A stretch of DNA of 64,000 nucleotides, from NCBI GenBank assembly GCA_019637805.1, contig JAHBVB010000001.1, positions 509,875 to 573,874 of the forward strand, given 5' to 3'. The notes under the pieces were generated by a model that made no database searches, was not told where the DNA came from, and saw nothing but the letters and a program-made list of their open reading frames with translations. The position numbers were made by a program, and so were the translations under genes. Source of the stretch: Anaerolineales bacterium (GTDB taxonomy: Bacteria; Chloroflexota; Anaerolineae; Anaerolineales; UBA11579). Shown in pieces: positions 1 through 7,390 of this stretch; position 1 is the stretch's first letter, and each line of letters begins with the position of its first letter.

Positions 1-2
1 AA

Positions 3-485
3 ACAGAATTCATCCAAACCGTCAGTGAAATCGATGTAGTTTCCACCGAACGCAAGATCAGCAGCGCCGAAGAGCGCATTAAAGAGACCACCACGGTGGC
101 CATGGACTTCGGCCGCATCACCGTGGATGACAACCTGGTGCTGTATCTGTTTGGCACGCCAGGGCAAAAACGCTTCGACTTTATGTGGGAGATCTTGTCT
201 GAGGGCATGCTGGGTTTCATTGTCATGGTGGACAGCACCCGGCCCGAAACCTTCCGTGAAGCGCGCGGCATCCTCGAAGCGTTCCGGGCCTTCTCCCCCA
301 CTCCTTATGTAGTGGCCGCCAGCAAGCAAGACCTGCCAGACGCCTGGGATCTGGACGACATGCGCGTGGCCTTGCGTCTGGAAGAAGGCGTCAAAATGCT
401 GCCCTGCGTCTCCATGAACAAAGACAACGTCAAAACCGTGCTGCTGGAACTCCTCGAGAACATCCTCAACGAGCTGGACGCTTAG
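3..485 (+). CDS. Small Ras-like GTP-binding protein, 5' end outside window
   Basis: The reading frame is open from the first bases of the window, so the gene starts upstream. The first residues (TEFIQTVSEI) follow the position expected after the GK of a P-loop, so only the G1 motif is missing. DxxG appears as FGTPGQKRF, with T-P replacing the usual aspartate region, and the base-recognition motif appears as SKQD, a variant of NKxD. This matches the ATP/GTP-binding family of small GTPases that in many bacteria pair with roadblock/LC7 proteins; these act as cytosolic molecular switches. A GTG at 96 gives a shorter frame but would delete switch I, so it is not the true start. The partner gene is probably just upstream, outside the window. 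Confidence 0.85.
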   Translation, partial: TEFIQTVSEIDVVSTERKISSAEERIKETTTVAMDFGRITVDDNLVLYLFGTPGQKRFDFMWEILSEGMLGFIVMVDSTRPETFREARGILEAFRAFSPTPYVVAASKQDLPDAWDLDDMRVALRLEEGVKMLPCVSMNKDNVKTVLLELLENILNELDA

Positions 486-550
486 CCACACCGACCAAAT
501 AGTACCAATGGGCCATGAGGGCATGGGGGCGGGCTACGTTCTCTGTCTAG

Positions 551-931
551 ATGGACGCCAGTACGTTGCGTGCCTATCCACGCATTCCAATTCTTTTGCT
601 GATCGAACAGGCAGACCTGCGCCAGATGCTGGTGGCTGGCCTGAGCCTGCAAGGTTACCTGCCTGGCACCAAGCCCACCACAGAAACGCAACTGGTCATC
701 CTGCACAGCGGGCCAGACGACCCACCCGGCGCCCTGGCCAGCCAGTTGGCCGCATGGCAGGCTAAGGGAGTGCCGGTAATGGTGATATCCAGCGAAAGGG
801 AAGCTGGATATGGAGAAGCCTGCTTGGAAATGGGCGCCAGCGAATACCTAAGCATGCCGTTTGAGCTGGAAGACCTGCTGGAGCGCATCCGGCTGTGCCT
901 CTCCCTGCCCGCACAAACGCAAACGTTTTAG
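551..931 (+). CDS. Degenerate response-regulator receiver domain protein
   Basis: A 126-residue protein with the beta-alpha pattern of a CheY-like receiver: a hydrophobic first strand (PILLLIEQADLRQML), a central strand LVILHSG, VMVISS, and the closing EYLSMPFELEDLLERI helix. Key residues are altered. The acidic pair after strand 1 is IEQ, the phospho-acceptor aspartate position is occupied by His in LVILH, and the conserved Lys of the KPF motif is Met in SMPF. The Ser of VISS keeps the Thr/Ser switch position. It is therefore likely a phosphorylation-independent pseudo-receiver. It lies 65 nt after the GTPase gene and has no output domain, so it may act by protein contact. No clear Shine-Dalgarno sequence is visible. 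Confidence 0.7.
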   Translation: MDASTLRAYPRIPILLLIEQADLRQMLVAGLSLQGYLPGTKPTTETQLVILHSGPDDPPGALASQLAAWQAKGVPVMVISSEREAGYGEACLEMGASEYLSMPFELEDLLERIRLCLSLPAQTQTF

Positions 932-969
932 GCTAGAATCCAAGAAATTGGCATAGGAGTTTGAATCAT

Positions 970-2070
970 ATGAAAAAAGGGACATTCCTCGCCCTTGGTG
1001 TGGTCTTGTTGCTGGCGCTCGGCGCCTGCAATATGCCGGGCGGCAACTCTGCCGCTCAGGTGCAGACCGCCGCGGCAGAAACCGTAAGCGCTAACCTGAC
1101 CCAGAGCGCGCTGCTAACCCCTAGTGCCACCAACACTCCGGAACCCAGCCCCACGCCAGAGCCGAGCAACACACCGGACGTAACCAACACGCCACCGCCC
1201 ACCACCTCCAGCGGCGGCGGCACGGGCGGCAACAGCTGCGACAACATTCAATTCGTGTCTGATGTGACCATCCCGGATGGGCAGCAGGTGGCCGCCGGCA
1301 CGGAATTCACCAAGACCTGGCGCCTGCGCAATGCGGGCACCTGCACCTGGACCACAGGCTATGCCGTGGTATTTGTCAGCGGCAATTCGATGAGCGGCCC
1401 GGCCAGCCAGCCGTTGAGCGCCAACGTAGTGCCTGGCAGCACAGTGGACATTTCCGTAAAACTGATCGCGCCCACCAGCAGCGGTGAGCACACCGGCTAT
1501 TGGGCGCTGCGCAACACCAGCAACCAGAACTTCGGCAGTTTCTACGTGGTGATCAACTCGGGCAGTGGCGGCAGCAGTGGGGGCGGAAGCGGCAGCGGCA
1601 GCAACTTTAACGCCGTCAGCGTCGGCCAGATCGACGCCAACGGCGCCTTTGGTTCCGCCGCCCATGTCGGCGCCAACAACGACGTGGGCGTGCGCGGTTT
1701 TGTGGCCTTTGACATCTCAAAGATCCCCAGCAACGCCACCATCACGGAAGTCAAAGTGGACTTTAGCAGCTACGACACCATGGGCAACCCCTTTGACAGC
1801 CTGGGCTGTCTGCAGGGCTATGCCGGCAGTTTCTTCCCGTTGGACGCCGGCGACTACAACGCCAGCGGCGCCGGGCCGGACATGCAGTGGTGCAACAAGA
1901 CCGAGCTATCCACAGTGTTCATCAATGACGCCGTCAAGAGCCGCCTGCAGGCTGCCCTGGGCTCCTCCACGCTCGAGTACCAACTGCGCTTCACCGGTAC
2001 ACCAGCCGGCAGTACCCTGGTGCGCTTCCTGGGCGGGATCAAGCTGACCATCAGCTACACTACGCCCTAG
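970..2070 (+). CDS. Lipoprotein with NBR1-type Ig-like domain and C-terminal beta-sandwich
   Basis: A 366-residue surface lipoprotein. The signal peptide ends in the lipobox ALGA-C with Cys20, followed by a Thr/Pro/Ser linker to about residue 85. Residues 90-195 match the NBR1 Ig-like domain: the TKTWRLRNAGTCTW stretch and the GYWALRN strand are typical, and such domains occur in many Chloroflexota and Actinobacteria secreted proteins. After a Gly/Ser spacer, residues 215-366 form a second beta-rich domain (RGFVAFDISKIPSNATITE) resembling DNRLRE-like fibre-attachment modules. A TTG at 961 is only one base after AGGAG (955-959); the ATG at 970 has a 10-nt spacing and is preferred. A terminator hairpin follows directly. 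Function is probably cell-surface adhesion or substrate binding; this is inference. Confidence 0.8.
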   Translation: MKKGTFLALGVVLLLALGACNMPGGNSAAQVQTAAAETVSANLTQSALLTPSATNTPEPSPTPEPSNTPDVTNTPPPTTSSGGGTGGNSCDNIQFVSDVTIPDGQQVAAGTEFTKTWRLRNAGTCTWTTGYAVVFVSGNSMSGPASQPLSANVVPGSTVDISVKLIAPTSSGEHTGYWALRNTSNQNFGSFYVVINSGSGGSSGGGSGSGSNFNAVSVGQIDANGAFGSAAHVGANNDVGVRGFVAFDISKIPSNATITEVKVDFSSYDTMGNPFDSLGCLQGYAGSFFPLDAGDYNASGAGPDMQWCNKTELSTVFINDAVKSRLQAALGSSTLEYQLRFTGTPAGSTLVRFLGGIKLTISYTTP

Positions 2071-2093
2071 ACAAGTAAGTGCAACCCGAAGTA

Positions 2094-2126
2094 CAAAGGC
2101 CCTGCAGTTGCAGGGCCTTTGTTTTA
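2094..2126 (+). terminator. Rho-independent terminator after NBR1-Ig lipoprotein gene
   Basis: Inverted repeat AAAGGCCCTGC / GCAGGGCCTTT with a 4-nt loop followed by GTTTT. It sits between the lipoprotein stop and the queG start, which also argues against a queG start inside the hairpin at 2108. Confidence 0.8.
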
Positions 2127-2128
2127 CT

Positions 2129-3277
2129 ATGCGCATGGACACAAGCACGCTGACCGCCCGCATCAAAGCCAAAGCCCGCCAGATGGGTTTTGGCCTGGTG
2201 GGCGTGACTGAAGCGCAGCCGTCGGCGCAAATGGAAGGCTACCTGGCCTGGTTGGCCGCCGGGCGCCACGGCAGCATGGCCTACCTGGCCGAGCCGCGCG
2301 CTGTTGAGCGCCGCCGTGATCCGCGCTCCATCTTGCCGGAATGCAAATCCATCCTGGTCTTGGGTCTGCCATACGATAACCCCGGCCCGCCGCAGCCCCA
2401 GGAAAACGCCGGCCGTGTGGCCGCCTATGCCTGGGGGCAGGACTATCACGAAGTGCTCAAGCCCCAGTTGCAAGCCCTGGTGGCTTTTATTGAAGAGCAG
2501 GCCGGCCAGGCGGTGCCCAACCGTTGGCATACCGACAGCGGACCCTTGCTGGAACGCGAACTGGCCCAGCGCGCCGGGCTGGGCTGGATCGGCAAGAACA
2601 GCCTCTTGATCAACCCCCAAGCCGGTTCTTATTTTCTTTTGGCCGAGATCCTGCTGGGCATTGAACTGCTAGCCGATGCACCTTTGGAAACCGACCATTG
2701 TGGCAGCTGCACGCGCTGTCTTGACGCCTGCCCGACCGACTGCATTCTGCCGGATCGCACCCTGGACGCCACACGTTGCATCTCCTACCTGACCATTGAG
2801 CTCAAAGGGCCGATCCCCCCGGAACTGCGCCCAGCCCTGGGCAACCTGGTGTTCGGCTGCGATATTTGCCAGCAGGTCTGTCCCTGGAACCAGCGCTTTG
2901 CGCCACGAGAAGGCGCCAGCCTGCTGGGCAGCGACCCCCAGCAGGCCTGGGTGGATTTTGACGCCGGTCTTTCCCTGGACCGCAGGGGCTTCAATCAGAC
3001 ATACAAAGGCAGGCCCATCAAGCGCAGCAAGCGCCGCGGCTACCTGCGCAACCTGGCCGTAGCGGCGGGCAACAGCCGCGACCGGCAGCGGGTGCCAGCC
3101 CTCGCCAGCCTGCTGCAACAAGATGAGGAGCCGCTGGCGCGCGGCCATGCCGCCTGGGCGCTGGGCTGCATTGGCGGCCAGCAAGCCCAGGCGGCCCTGC
3201 AGGCCGCTCAGCAATCAGAAACCGACGAGTACGTTCGCCAGGAAATTGCGGCCGCGCGGGCCGCAGGGGAGTCATAA
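2129..3277 (+). CDS. queG: Epoxyqueuosine reductase QueG
   Basis: A 382-residue enzyme that reduces epoxyqueuosine to queuosine in tRNA, the last step of queuosine synthesis, using cobalamin and two 4Fe-4S clusters. The signature GQDYH carries the catalytic Asp (D105). The bacterial ferredoxin-type Cys clusters are C191-G-S-C-T-R-C-L-D-A-C-P and F-G-C244-D-I-C-Q-Q-V-C-P-W. The C-terminal 80 residues form HEAT-like repeats (PALASLLQQDEEPLARGHAAWALG), as in the family. The start is ATG 2129 or 2135; an upstream TTG at 2108 lies inside the terminator stem and is rejected. It stands alone between two terminators, so it is probably monocistronic. The family assignment is firm. Confidence 0.95.
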   Translation: MRMDTSTLTARIKAKARQMGFGLVGVTEAQPSAQMEGYLAWLAAGRHGSMAYLAEPRAVERRRDPRSILPECKSILVLGLPYDNPGPPQPQENAGRVAAYAWGQDYHEVLKPQLQALVAFIEEQAGQAVPNRWHTDSGPLLERELAQRAGLGWIGKNSLLINPQAGSYFLLAEILLGIELLADAPLETDHCGSCTRCLDACPTDCILPDRTLDATRCISYLTIELKGPIPPELRPALGNLVFGCDICQQVCPWNQRFAPREGASLLGSDPQQAWVDFDAGLSLDRRGFNQTYKGRPIKRSKRRGYLRNLAVAAGNSRDRQRVPALASLLQQDEEPLARGHAAWALGCIGGQQAQAALQAAQQSETDEYVRQEIAAARAAGES

Positions 3278-3307
3278 AACAGCCCTGGCTTCGCCAGGGC
3301 TGTTTTA
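3276..3307. terminator. Bidirectional terminator between convergent queG and lipoprotein genes
   Basis: Near-perfect 13-14 bp stem AAAACAGCCCTGGC / GCCAGGGCTGTTTT with a TTC loop. The A-run on one side and T-run on the other allow termination from both strands. Confidence 0.85.
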
Positions 3308-3310
3308 TAT

Positions 3311-3904
3311 CTATTGGCTCAGATAATTGAAAGTGCTTATGATCTGGTCGATCACCGCCAAGTCGCCCACGCCGGTGATCTCCAGGTAGTCATCGCCAAG
3401 GACAAAGAAATACAGCAAGCTTTGCCTGCCGCTGGTGTCCTCCAAAAGCATACGCACTGCCGCCGGGCCGCCAGCGAAGGAAAGCTCGCTTTCCTCAAGG
3501 ATTGCATTGCCAGAACTGGTCAGCGCGCCATGCCGCATCGCTACCCGCGCAGGCAGGTCGCCTTTGGGATCCCACAGGTAACCGGCGATCTGCAGTAGGC
3601 TCTCGCCTTCAGGAACACTTTCGATGCCCGCCGCGCCCGGGTCCCAGGAAGCGATCTGTAGGTAGCCGCCGCGCGAGCCTTGCTCACCGCCCAGCAGATG
3701 CCAGGCAGCCGGATAGTGCAGGGCGAACCGATTCAGCCCGTCCTGATACACAGCCTCCAAGGCCGGCAGGGTGCTCGCCGGCTGGCTGGATGGGGCAGCC
3801 TCTTCGGCGACGATGGCATCCAGTGGACTGTTAGATACGGGTTGTGCGGGTGCTGAACAGGCCGCCAGTGCGGCCAACAAACCAAGCCATATAAGCTTTT
3901 TCAT
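3311..3904 (-). CDS. Lipoprotein of unknown function
   Basis: A 197-residue protein with a clear lipoprotein signal (MKKLIWLGLLAALAAC, lipobox LAA-C16) and a Ser/Pro/Ala-rich linker. The mature part (FALHYPAAWHLL, then alternating strands) resembles the PsbP-like or DUF1795-type alpha/beta fold found in bacterial lipoproteins, but I cannot name the family with confidence. AGGAGA is well placed before the ATG. It starts 51 nt after the end of znuB on the same strand, so it may be the last gene of the zinc uptake operon; the 51-nt gap contains no hairpin that I can see. A role in metal uptake would be guilt by association only. Confidence 0.7.
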   Translation of the reverse strand: MKKLIWLGLLAALAACSAPAQPVSNSPLDAIVAEEAAPSSQPASTLPALEAVYQDGLNRFALHYPAAWHLLGGEQGSRGGYLQIASWDPGAAGIESVPEGESLLQIAGYLWDPKGDLPARVAMRHGALTSSGNAILEESELSFAGGPAAVRMLLEDTSGRQSLLYFFVLGDDYLEITGVGDLAVIDQIISTFNYLSQ

Positions 3905-3955
3905 AGTGGTTTCTCCTGAAGAGAGAACGTTGAGGGGAGCCGCTTAGTTCCCCAG

Positions 3956-4798
3956 CTAGGCGGCCGCGTTGTGCGCGCCGGGTCGTCTCAGCAACCAGAC
4001 CAGGACAAAGATCAGGGTGCAGGTCAGCACAATGGCGGCCCCGGAAGCCACATTGAAGTAAAAGGAGATGTATAAACCCAGGAAGCCGCTGCCCGCCGCG
4101 ATCAGGGCGGCCAGCAGCATCATCCGCGGCAGGCTTTTGGTCAGCAGCATAGCAGTGGCCGCCGGGGTAACCAGCATGGCAGCCACCAAGGCCACGCCCA
4201 CAGTTTGCAGCGAAGCCACAATCGCCACCGCCGTCAGCAGGGAGAGCAGGATTTCGAGAAAGCGAGCGGGCAGCCGCAGGGTGGTGGCCAGCTGGGCGTC
4301 AAACGCCAGCACCAGGAATTCTTTATAAAAGGCCCACACCAGCAAGAGCACAACCGCCCCTACAGTAAAGGTCAGCCCAATATCCTGATTGGTGATCCCC
4401 AGAATATTGCCGAAAAGGAAATGTGAAAGATCCACCGCATAACTGCGCGCCGTGGAGATCAGCGCCACACCCAGCGCAAACATGCCGGCAAAAACAATGC
4501 CGATGGCGGTGTCCTGCTTCAAACGGCCGTCCCGGCTGAGGGCGCCAATGCCCAGGGAGCTCACCACTGCGGCGGCCAGTGCCCACCAGAACAGGGCGCC
4601 GCGCTGCCCGCCGCTGACCAGGTAACCCAGGGCCATGCCAGGCAGAATGGTGTGGGCCAGCGCATCGCCCAGAAAGGCCATGCCGCGCAATACGATGTAG
4701 CAGCCCACCACGGCGCAGATCACGCCGACCAGGCTGGCGGCCAGCAGCCCGCGCTGCATGAAGTCAAAGGCCAGCGGTTCCAGCAGCCAATCAAACAT
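3956..4798 (-). CDS. znuB: Zinc/manganese ABC transporter permease (ZnuB-like)
   Basis: A 280-residue inner-membrane permease with about eight or nine hydrophobic segments, of the ABC-3 metal permease family. The segments MAFLGDALAHTILPGMALGYL and AVAIVASLQTVGVALVAAMLVTPAATAML are the most characteristic. The start at 4798 (MFDWLLEP) overlaps the end of the ATPase gene by 8 nt (ATGTTTGA), a translationally coupled arrangement; a longer frame from 4870 would run through the ATPase gene and is rejected. It forms the membrane channel that moves Zn2+ delivered by the binding protein encoded two genes upstream. Mn specificity cannot be excluded from sequence alone, but the partner protein carries zinc-type His-rich loops. 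Confidence 0.9.
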   Translation of the reverse strand: MFDWLLEPLAFDFMQRGLLAASLVGVICAVVGCYIVLRGMAFLGDALAHTILPGMALGYLVSGGQRGALFWWALAAAVVSSLGIGALSRDGRLKQDTAIGIVFAGMFALGVALISTARSYAVDLSHFLFGNILGITNQDIGLTFTVGAVVLLLVWAFYKEFLVLAFDAQLATTLRLPARFLEILLSLLTAVAIVASLQTVGVALVAAMLVTPAATAMLLTKSLPRMMLLAALIAAGSGFLGLYISFYFNVASGAAIVLTCTLIFVLVWLLRRPGAHNAAA

Positions 4799-5612
4799 GG
4801 GTGTGACCCCCGCTGTCGCCCAGCAACAGGCGTCCGTCTTTGGTCTCGATCGCCTGCATATGGCCGCCATAGGCCGCGGTCAAATGCTCGCCGCTGAGGA
4901 CTTGCTCCGGCGGCCCGTAAGCCACCAGCCGGCGGTTGAGCAACAGAATGCGGTCAAAGTGTTCTGCGGCCAGCCCCAGGTCATGCGTGGCAAAAAGCAC
5001 GCTGATGCTCAGAGCGCGCAGTTCGTCCAAAATATTCACAATTTGTTCCTGCGAGGGGATATCCAACCCGGCCAGTGGTTCGTCCAGCAGCAGCAGATCG
5101 GCGCCCTGGGCCAGGGCGCGGGCGATGAACATGCGCTGGCGCTGGCCGCCGGACAGCTGGCCGATCTGGCGCTGGGCCAAACCAGTCAGCCCCACGCGGG
5201 CCAGGCTCTCATCCACCAGTCGCCGGTCCTCCGCGCCCGGCCAGCGCAGCAGGCCCAGGTGCCCGCTGCGACCCATCATGACCACATCTCGCACGCTGAC
5301 CGGGAAGGTCCAGTCCACCTGGCTGCTTTGCGGCACATAAGCCAGGCAGTGGTGCTGGGCCGGGGCGTGCCCATAAATGCGCACCTGGCCGGCGCTGGGC
5401 AGCAGCAGGCCCGCCAGGACATTGAACAAAGTCGATTTGCCCGCCCCATTGGGGCCAACCACGGCCACGCGCAACCCAGGCTCCACCTGCAGCGAAACGT
5501 CCTCCAGCGCCAAGTGCCCGTCAAAACGCACGCTCAGCTTGCGCAGATCGACGGCCACCGAGCGCTGGCCATGTGTATGGGCAGGGCTTGGATTGAAAAT
5601 ACTTTTCAACAT
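4791..5612 (-). CDS. znuC: Zinc ABC transporter ATP-binding protein (ZnuC-like)
   Basis: A 273-residue ABC ATPase. Walker A is GPNGAGKST, the Q-loop is in YVPQSSQVDWTFP, the signature is LSGGQRQR, Walker B is LLLLDEP and the switch His is in ATHD. The YVPQ..QVDWTFPVSV motif is typical of metal-uptake ATPases of the ZnuC/MntB class. The N-terminus has an unusual 20-residue extension before the ATPase core (SPAHTHGQRS). The C-terminus ends GGHTHV, a small His cluster of possible metal interest. The gene overlaps znuB and follows znuA after an 79-nt gap containing a strong hairpin. Confidence 0.92.
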   Translation of the reverse strand: MLKSIFNPSPAHTHGQRSVAVDLRKLSVRFDGHLALEDVSLQVEPGLRVAVVGPNGAGKSTLFNVLAGLLLPSAGQVRIYGHAPAQHHCLAYVPQSSQVDWTFPVSVRDVVMMGRSGHLGLLRWPGAEDRRLVDESLARVGLTGLAQRQIGQLSGGQRQRMFIARALAQGADLLLLDEPLAGLDIPSQEQIVNILDELRALSISVLFATHDLGLAAEHFDRILLLNRRLVAYGPPEQVLSGEHLTAAYGGHMQAIETKDGRLLLGDSGGHTHV

Positions 5613-5647
5613 AGAGTTTGCGATTTTACCGCGAAGACGACATAACA

Positions 5648-5680
5648 GATGAGCGGGCCGGTGGCGCCGGCCCGCTCATC
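5648..5680 (-). terminator. Intercistronic hairpin after znuA
   Basis: A 14-bp perfect stem GATGAGCGGGCCGG / CCGGCCCGCTCATC with a 5-nt loop, lying between the znuA stop and the znuC start. The sequence after it on the minus strand is not a good T-run, so it is more likely a partial terminator or 3' stabiliser that raises binding-protein mRNA over transporter mRNA. Confidence 0.7.
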
Positions 5681-5691
5681 TTTGAAGGTTG

Positions 5692-7326
5692 CTACTTGAG
5701 CGCTTGGGCGATGGCACTAACGTTGTAGCGCATCATATCCAGATAGCTGGCGGCGGGGCCATCCGCCGCGCTAAGCGCTTCGGTGTACAAGGTCACCAGT
5801 TGCACGCCGGTGTCTGCCGCCACGCTCTGGGCCAAGCCCGGCGTGATGCTGAAGCCGATGAAGATCACATCGACCTCGTGGTCTGCGATGGCGGTTTGCA
5901 GCGCAGCCAGCTCACCGGCGGAAGGCTCGCTGAGCGTGCTGAGGCTGGGAATCAGTGCACCGATGACTTCAAAGTCGTAGCGAGCGGCAAAGTAGCCCAG
6001 GGTCTCGTGATCGGTCACCAGCACGCGCCGCTCATGATCGATGCCCGCCAGCTGTTCGGCGGCCCAGCTGTCCAGCGCATCCAGCTCGGCCTTGTAGGCC
6101 TCGGCATTGGCTTGGTAGCTGGCCGCGTGGGCCGGATCAGCCGCGCTGAGCGCTGCGGCCACATTGTCCGCCCAGACCTTCACATTTTGGGGATTCATCC
6201 AGGCGTGCGGGTCGGGGCCTTCGTGCTCATGGTCATGGCCGGCTTCCTCTTCGTGCTCATGCTCATGGCCTTCTTCGTCTTCGTGCTCATGGTCATGACC
6301 GCCTGTGGCCCCAGCCAGTGCGGCTTGTTCTTCTTCAGTCATTGCGGCTTCAATGCCATTGACACCAGCAATGTAGACACCAATCAATCTGGCGCTGGCA
6401 ACCCACATATTCACCAGTGCCTGGACATCGGTTCCTGCGGGGTACAAAGCAGGCACCCAGACGCCGCTTGATTCGGCAATCTCTTCAGGGCTGGTACTGC
6501 CATAAATCATATGGAAATGCAAACTTGCCTCTGCTTCGACTGCATGCGGCGGACTCAGGAGCAAGTAACGGTATTCATCACAGTCGTGATCGCCAGTTTC
6601 GAAGACTGACCAAACTTCACCCTCTACTTGAAGTACAGGCGTCGTGCCGGTGTAGGCATAGTCGCAAGCGATGCTTCCTGTTTCTGAGGTGAAGGTCACA
6701 GTCTCGGCCTCAACCAAAAAAGTATCGAAACTGGTTGTGTAGCCTTCGTCAAGAAAAGCGCGCACCACATCTTCGTTACTCAATTCCGGTGTGGAAGCGA
6801 TGATCGCGTCATAGGCAGGCTGGAAAGCATCCGGGTCGTAAGCCGAAGTACTGATCCAATCACCTCCCCATAAACTTAAGTCGCTGACATCGCCATGATC
6901 GTGGTCGTGACCGTGCTCTTCGCCTTCATGCTCATGGTCATGATCTTCGTCATGATGGTCATGCTCATCAAATTCCAGGGCGTGAATGCCTTCTGAGGCA
7001 TACACTACCTTATCGCCCTGCGCATCCAACAGCGCTTGCAGCGATTCTTCCAAACCAAAACCATTGGCCACCACCACGTCAGCAGAGGCCAAAGCGGCCG
7101 CATCCTGTGGGGTCGGTTCAAAAGAGTGCGGGTCCGCCCCCGCCGGGATCAAGACGTTGACGGCGATGTGCTCGCCACCCACCTGGGCGACTACGTCACC
7201 GACAATACCGGTGGTTGCCACCACCTGCAATTTGCCGGTCTCTGCGGCTGGGGTTCCCGCACAGGCGGACAACAACAAAGCACCGGCCACAAAAAGAACA
7301 AATCCTGCTTGCTTATGAAACTTCAC
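5692..7326 (-). CDS. znuA: Zinc-binding lipoprotein: ZnuA with a ZinT domain nested in its His-rich loop
   Basis: A 544-residue zinc-capturing lipoprotein (lipobox LLSA-C22). The ZnuA half is split: residues 31-115 hold the first lobe with zinc ligand H67 in DPHSFEPTP, and residues 371-544 hold DPHAWMNP (H374), TDHETLGYF (H440) and the last lobe. Between them are a His/Asp/Glu-rich stretch at 117-145, a ZinT/YodA-like domain at about 148-312, and a second His-rich stretch at 344-369. ZinT features include DLSLWGGDW at its start and LHFHMIYGSTSPEEI with the HFH zinc ligands. The start is GTG 7326, preceded by TGGAGG at 8 nt spacing. Known AdcA proteins carry ZinT at the C-terminus; here it is inserted inside ZnuA. 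The upstream promoter carries a Zur-like palindrome. Confidence 0.93.
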   Translation of the reverse strand: MKFHKQAGFVLFVAGALLLSACAGTPAAETGKLQVVATTGIVGDVVAQVGGEHIAVNVLIPAGADPHSFEPTPQDAAALASADVVVANGFGLEESLQALLDAQGDKVVYASEGIHALEFDEHDHHDEDHDHEHEGEEHGHDHDHGDVSDLSLWGGDWISTSAYDPDAFQPAYDAIIASTPELSNEDVVRAFLDEGYTTSFDTFLVEAETVTFTSETGSIACDYAYTGTTPVLQVEGEVWSVFETGDHDCDEYRYLLLSPPHAVEAEASLHFHMIYGSTSPEEIAESSGVWVPALYPAGTDVQALVNMWVASARLIGVYIAGVNGIEAAMTEEEQAALAGATGGHDHEHEDEEGHEHEHEEEAGHDHEHEGPDPHAWMNPQNVKVWADNVAAALSAADPAHAASYQANAEAYKAELDALDSWAAEQLAGIDHERRVLVTDHETLGYFAARYDFEVIGALIPSLSTLSEPSAGELAALQTAIADHEVDVIFIGFSITPGLAQSVAADTGVQLVTLYTEALSAADGPAASYLDMMRYNVSAIAQALK

Positions 7327-7347
7327 GATTCTGCCTCCAAATGATAT

Positions 7348-7362
7348 TGAAAATCATTTTCA
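7348..7362. promoter_or_regulatory. Fur/Zur-type 7-1-7 operator of the znu operon
   Basis: Perfect palindrome TGAAAAT-C-ATTTTCA. It overlaps the last base of the -10 box and the expected transcription start of znuA, so bound regulator would block initiation. The 7-1-7 geometry is that of Fur-family boxes; the adjacent fur-family gene is the probable regulator. Zinc as the effector is inferred from the genes. Confidence 0.75.
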
Positions 7363-7389
7363 TTATAATGAGACAAAAAAATATGTCAA
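7362..7389 (-). promoter_or_regulatory. Consensus promoter of znuA
   Basis: On the minus strand TTGACA (7384-7389), 16-nt spacer, TATAAT (7362-7367). Both hexamers match the sigma-70-type consensus perfectly. The -35 lies in a second inverted repeat, TGTCAAG-5 nt-CTTGACA (7384-7402), which runs into the end of the fur-family gene. Confidence 0.85.
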
Positions 7390-7390
7390 G

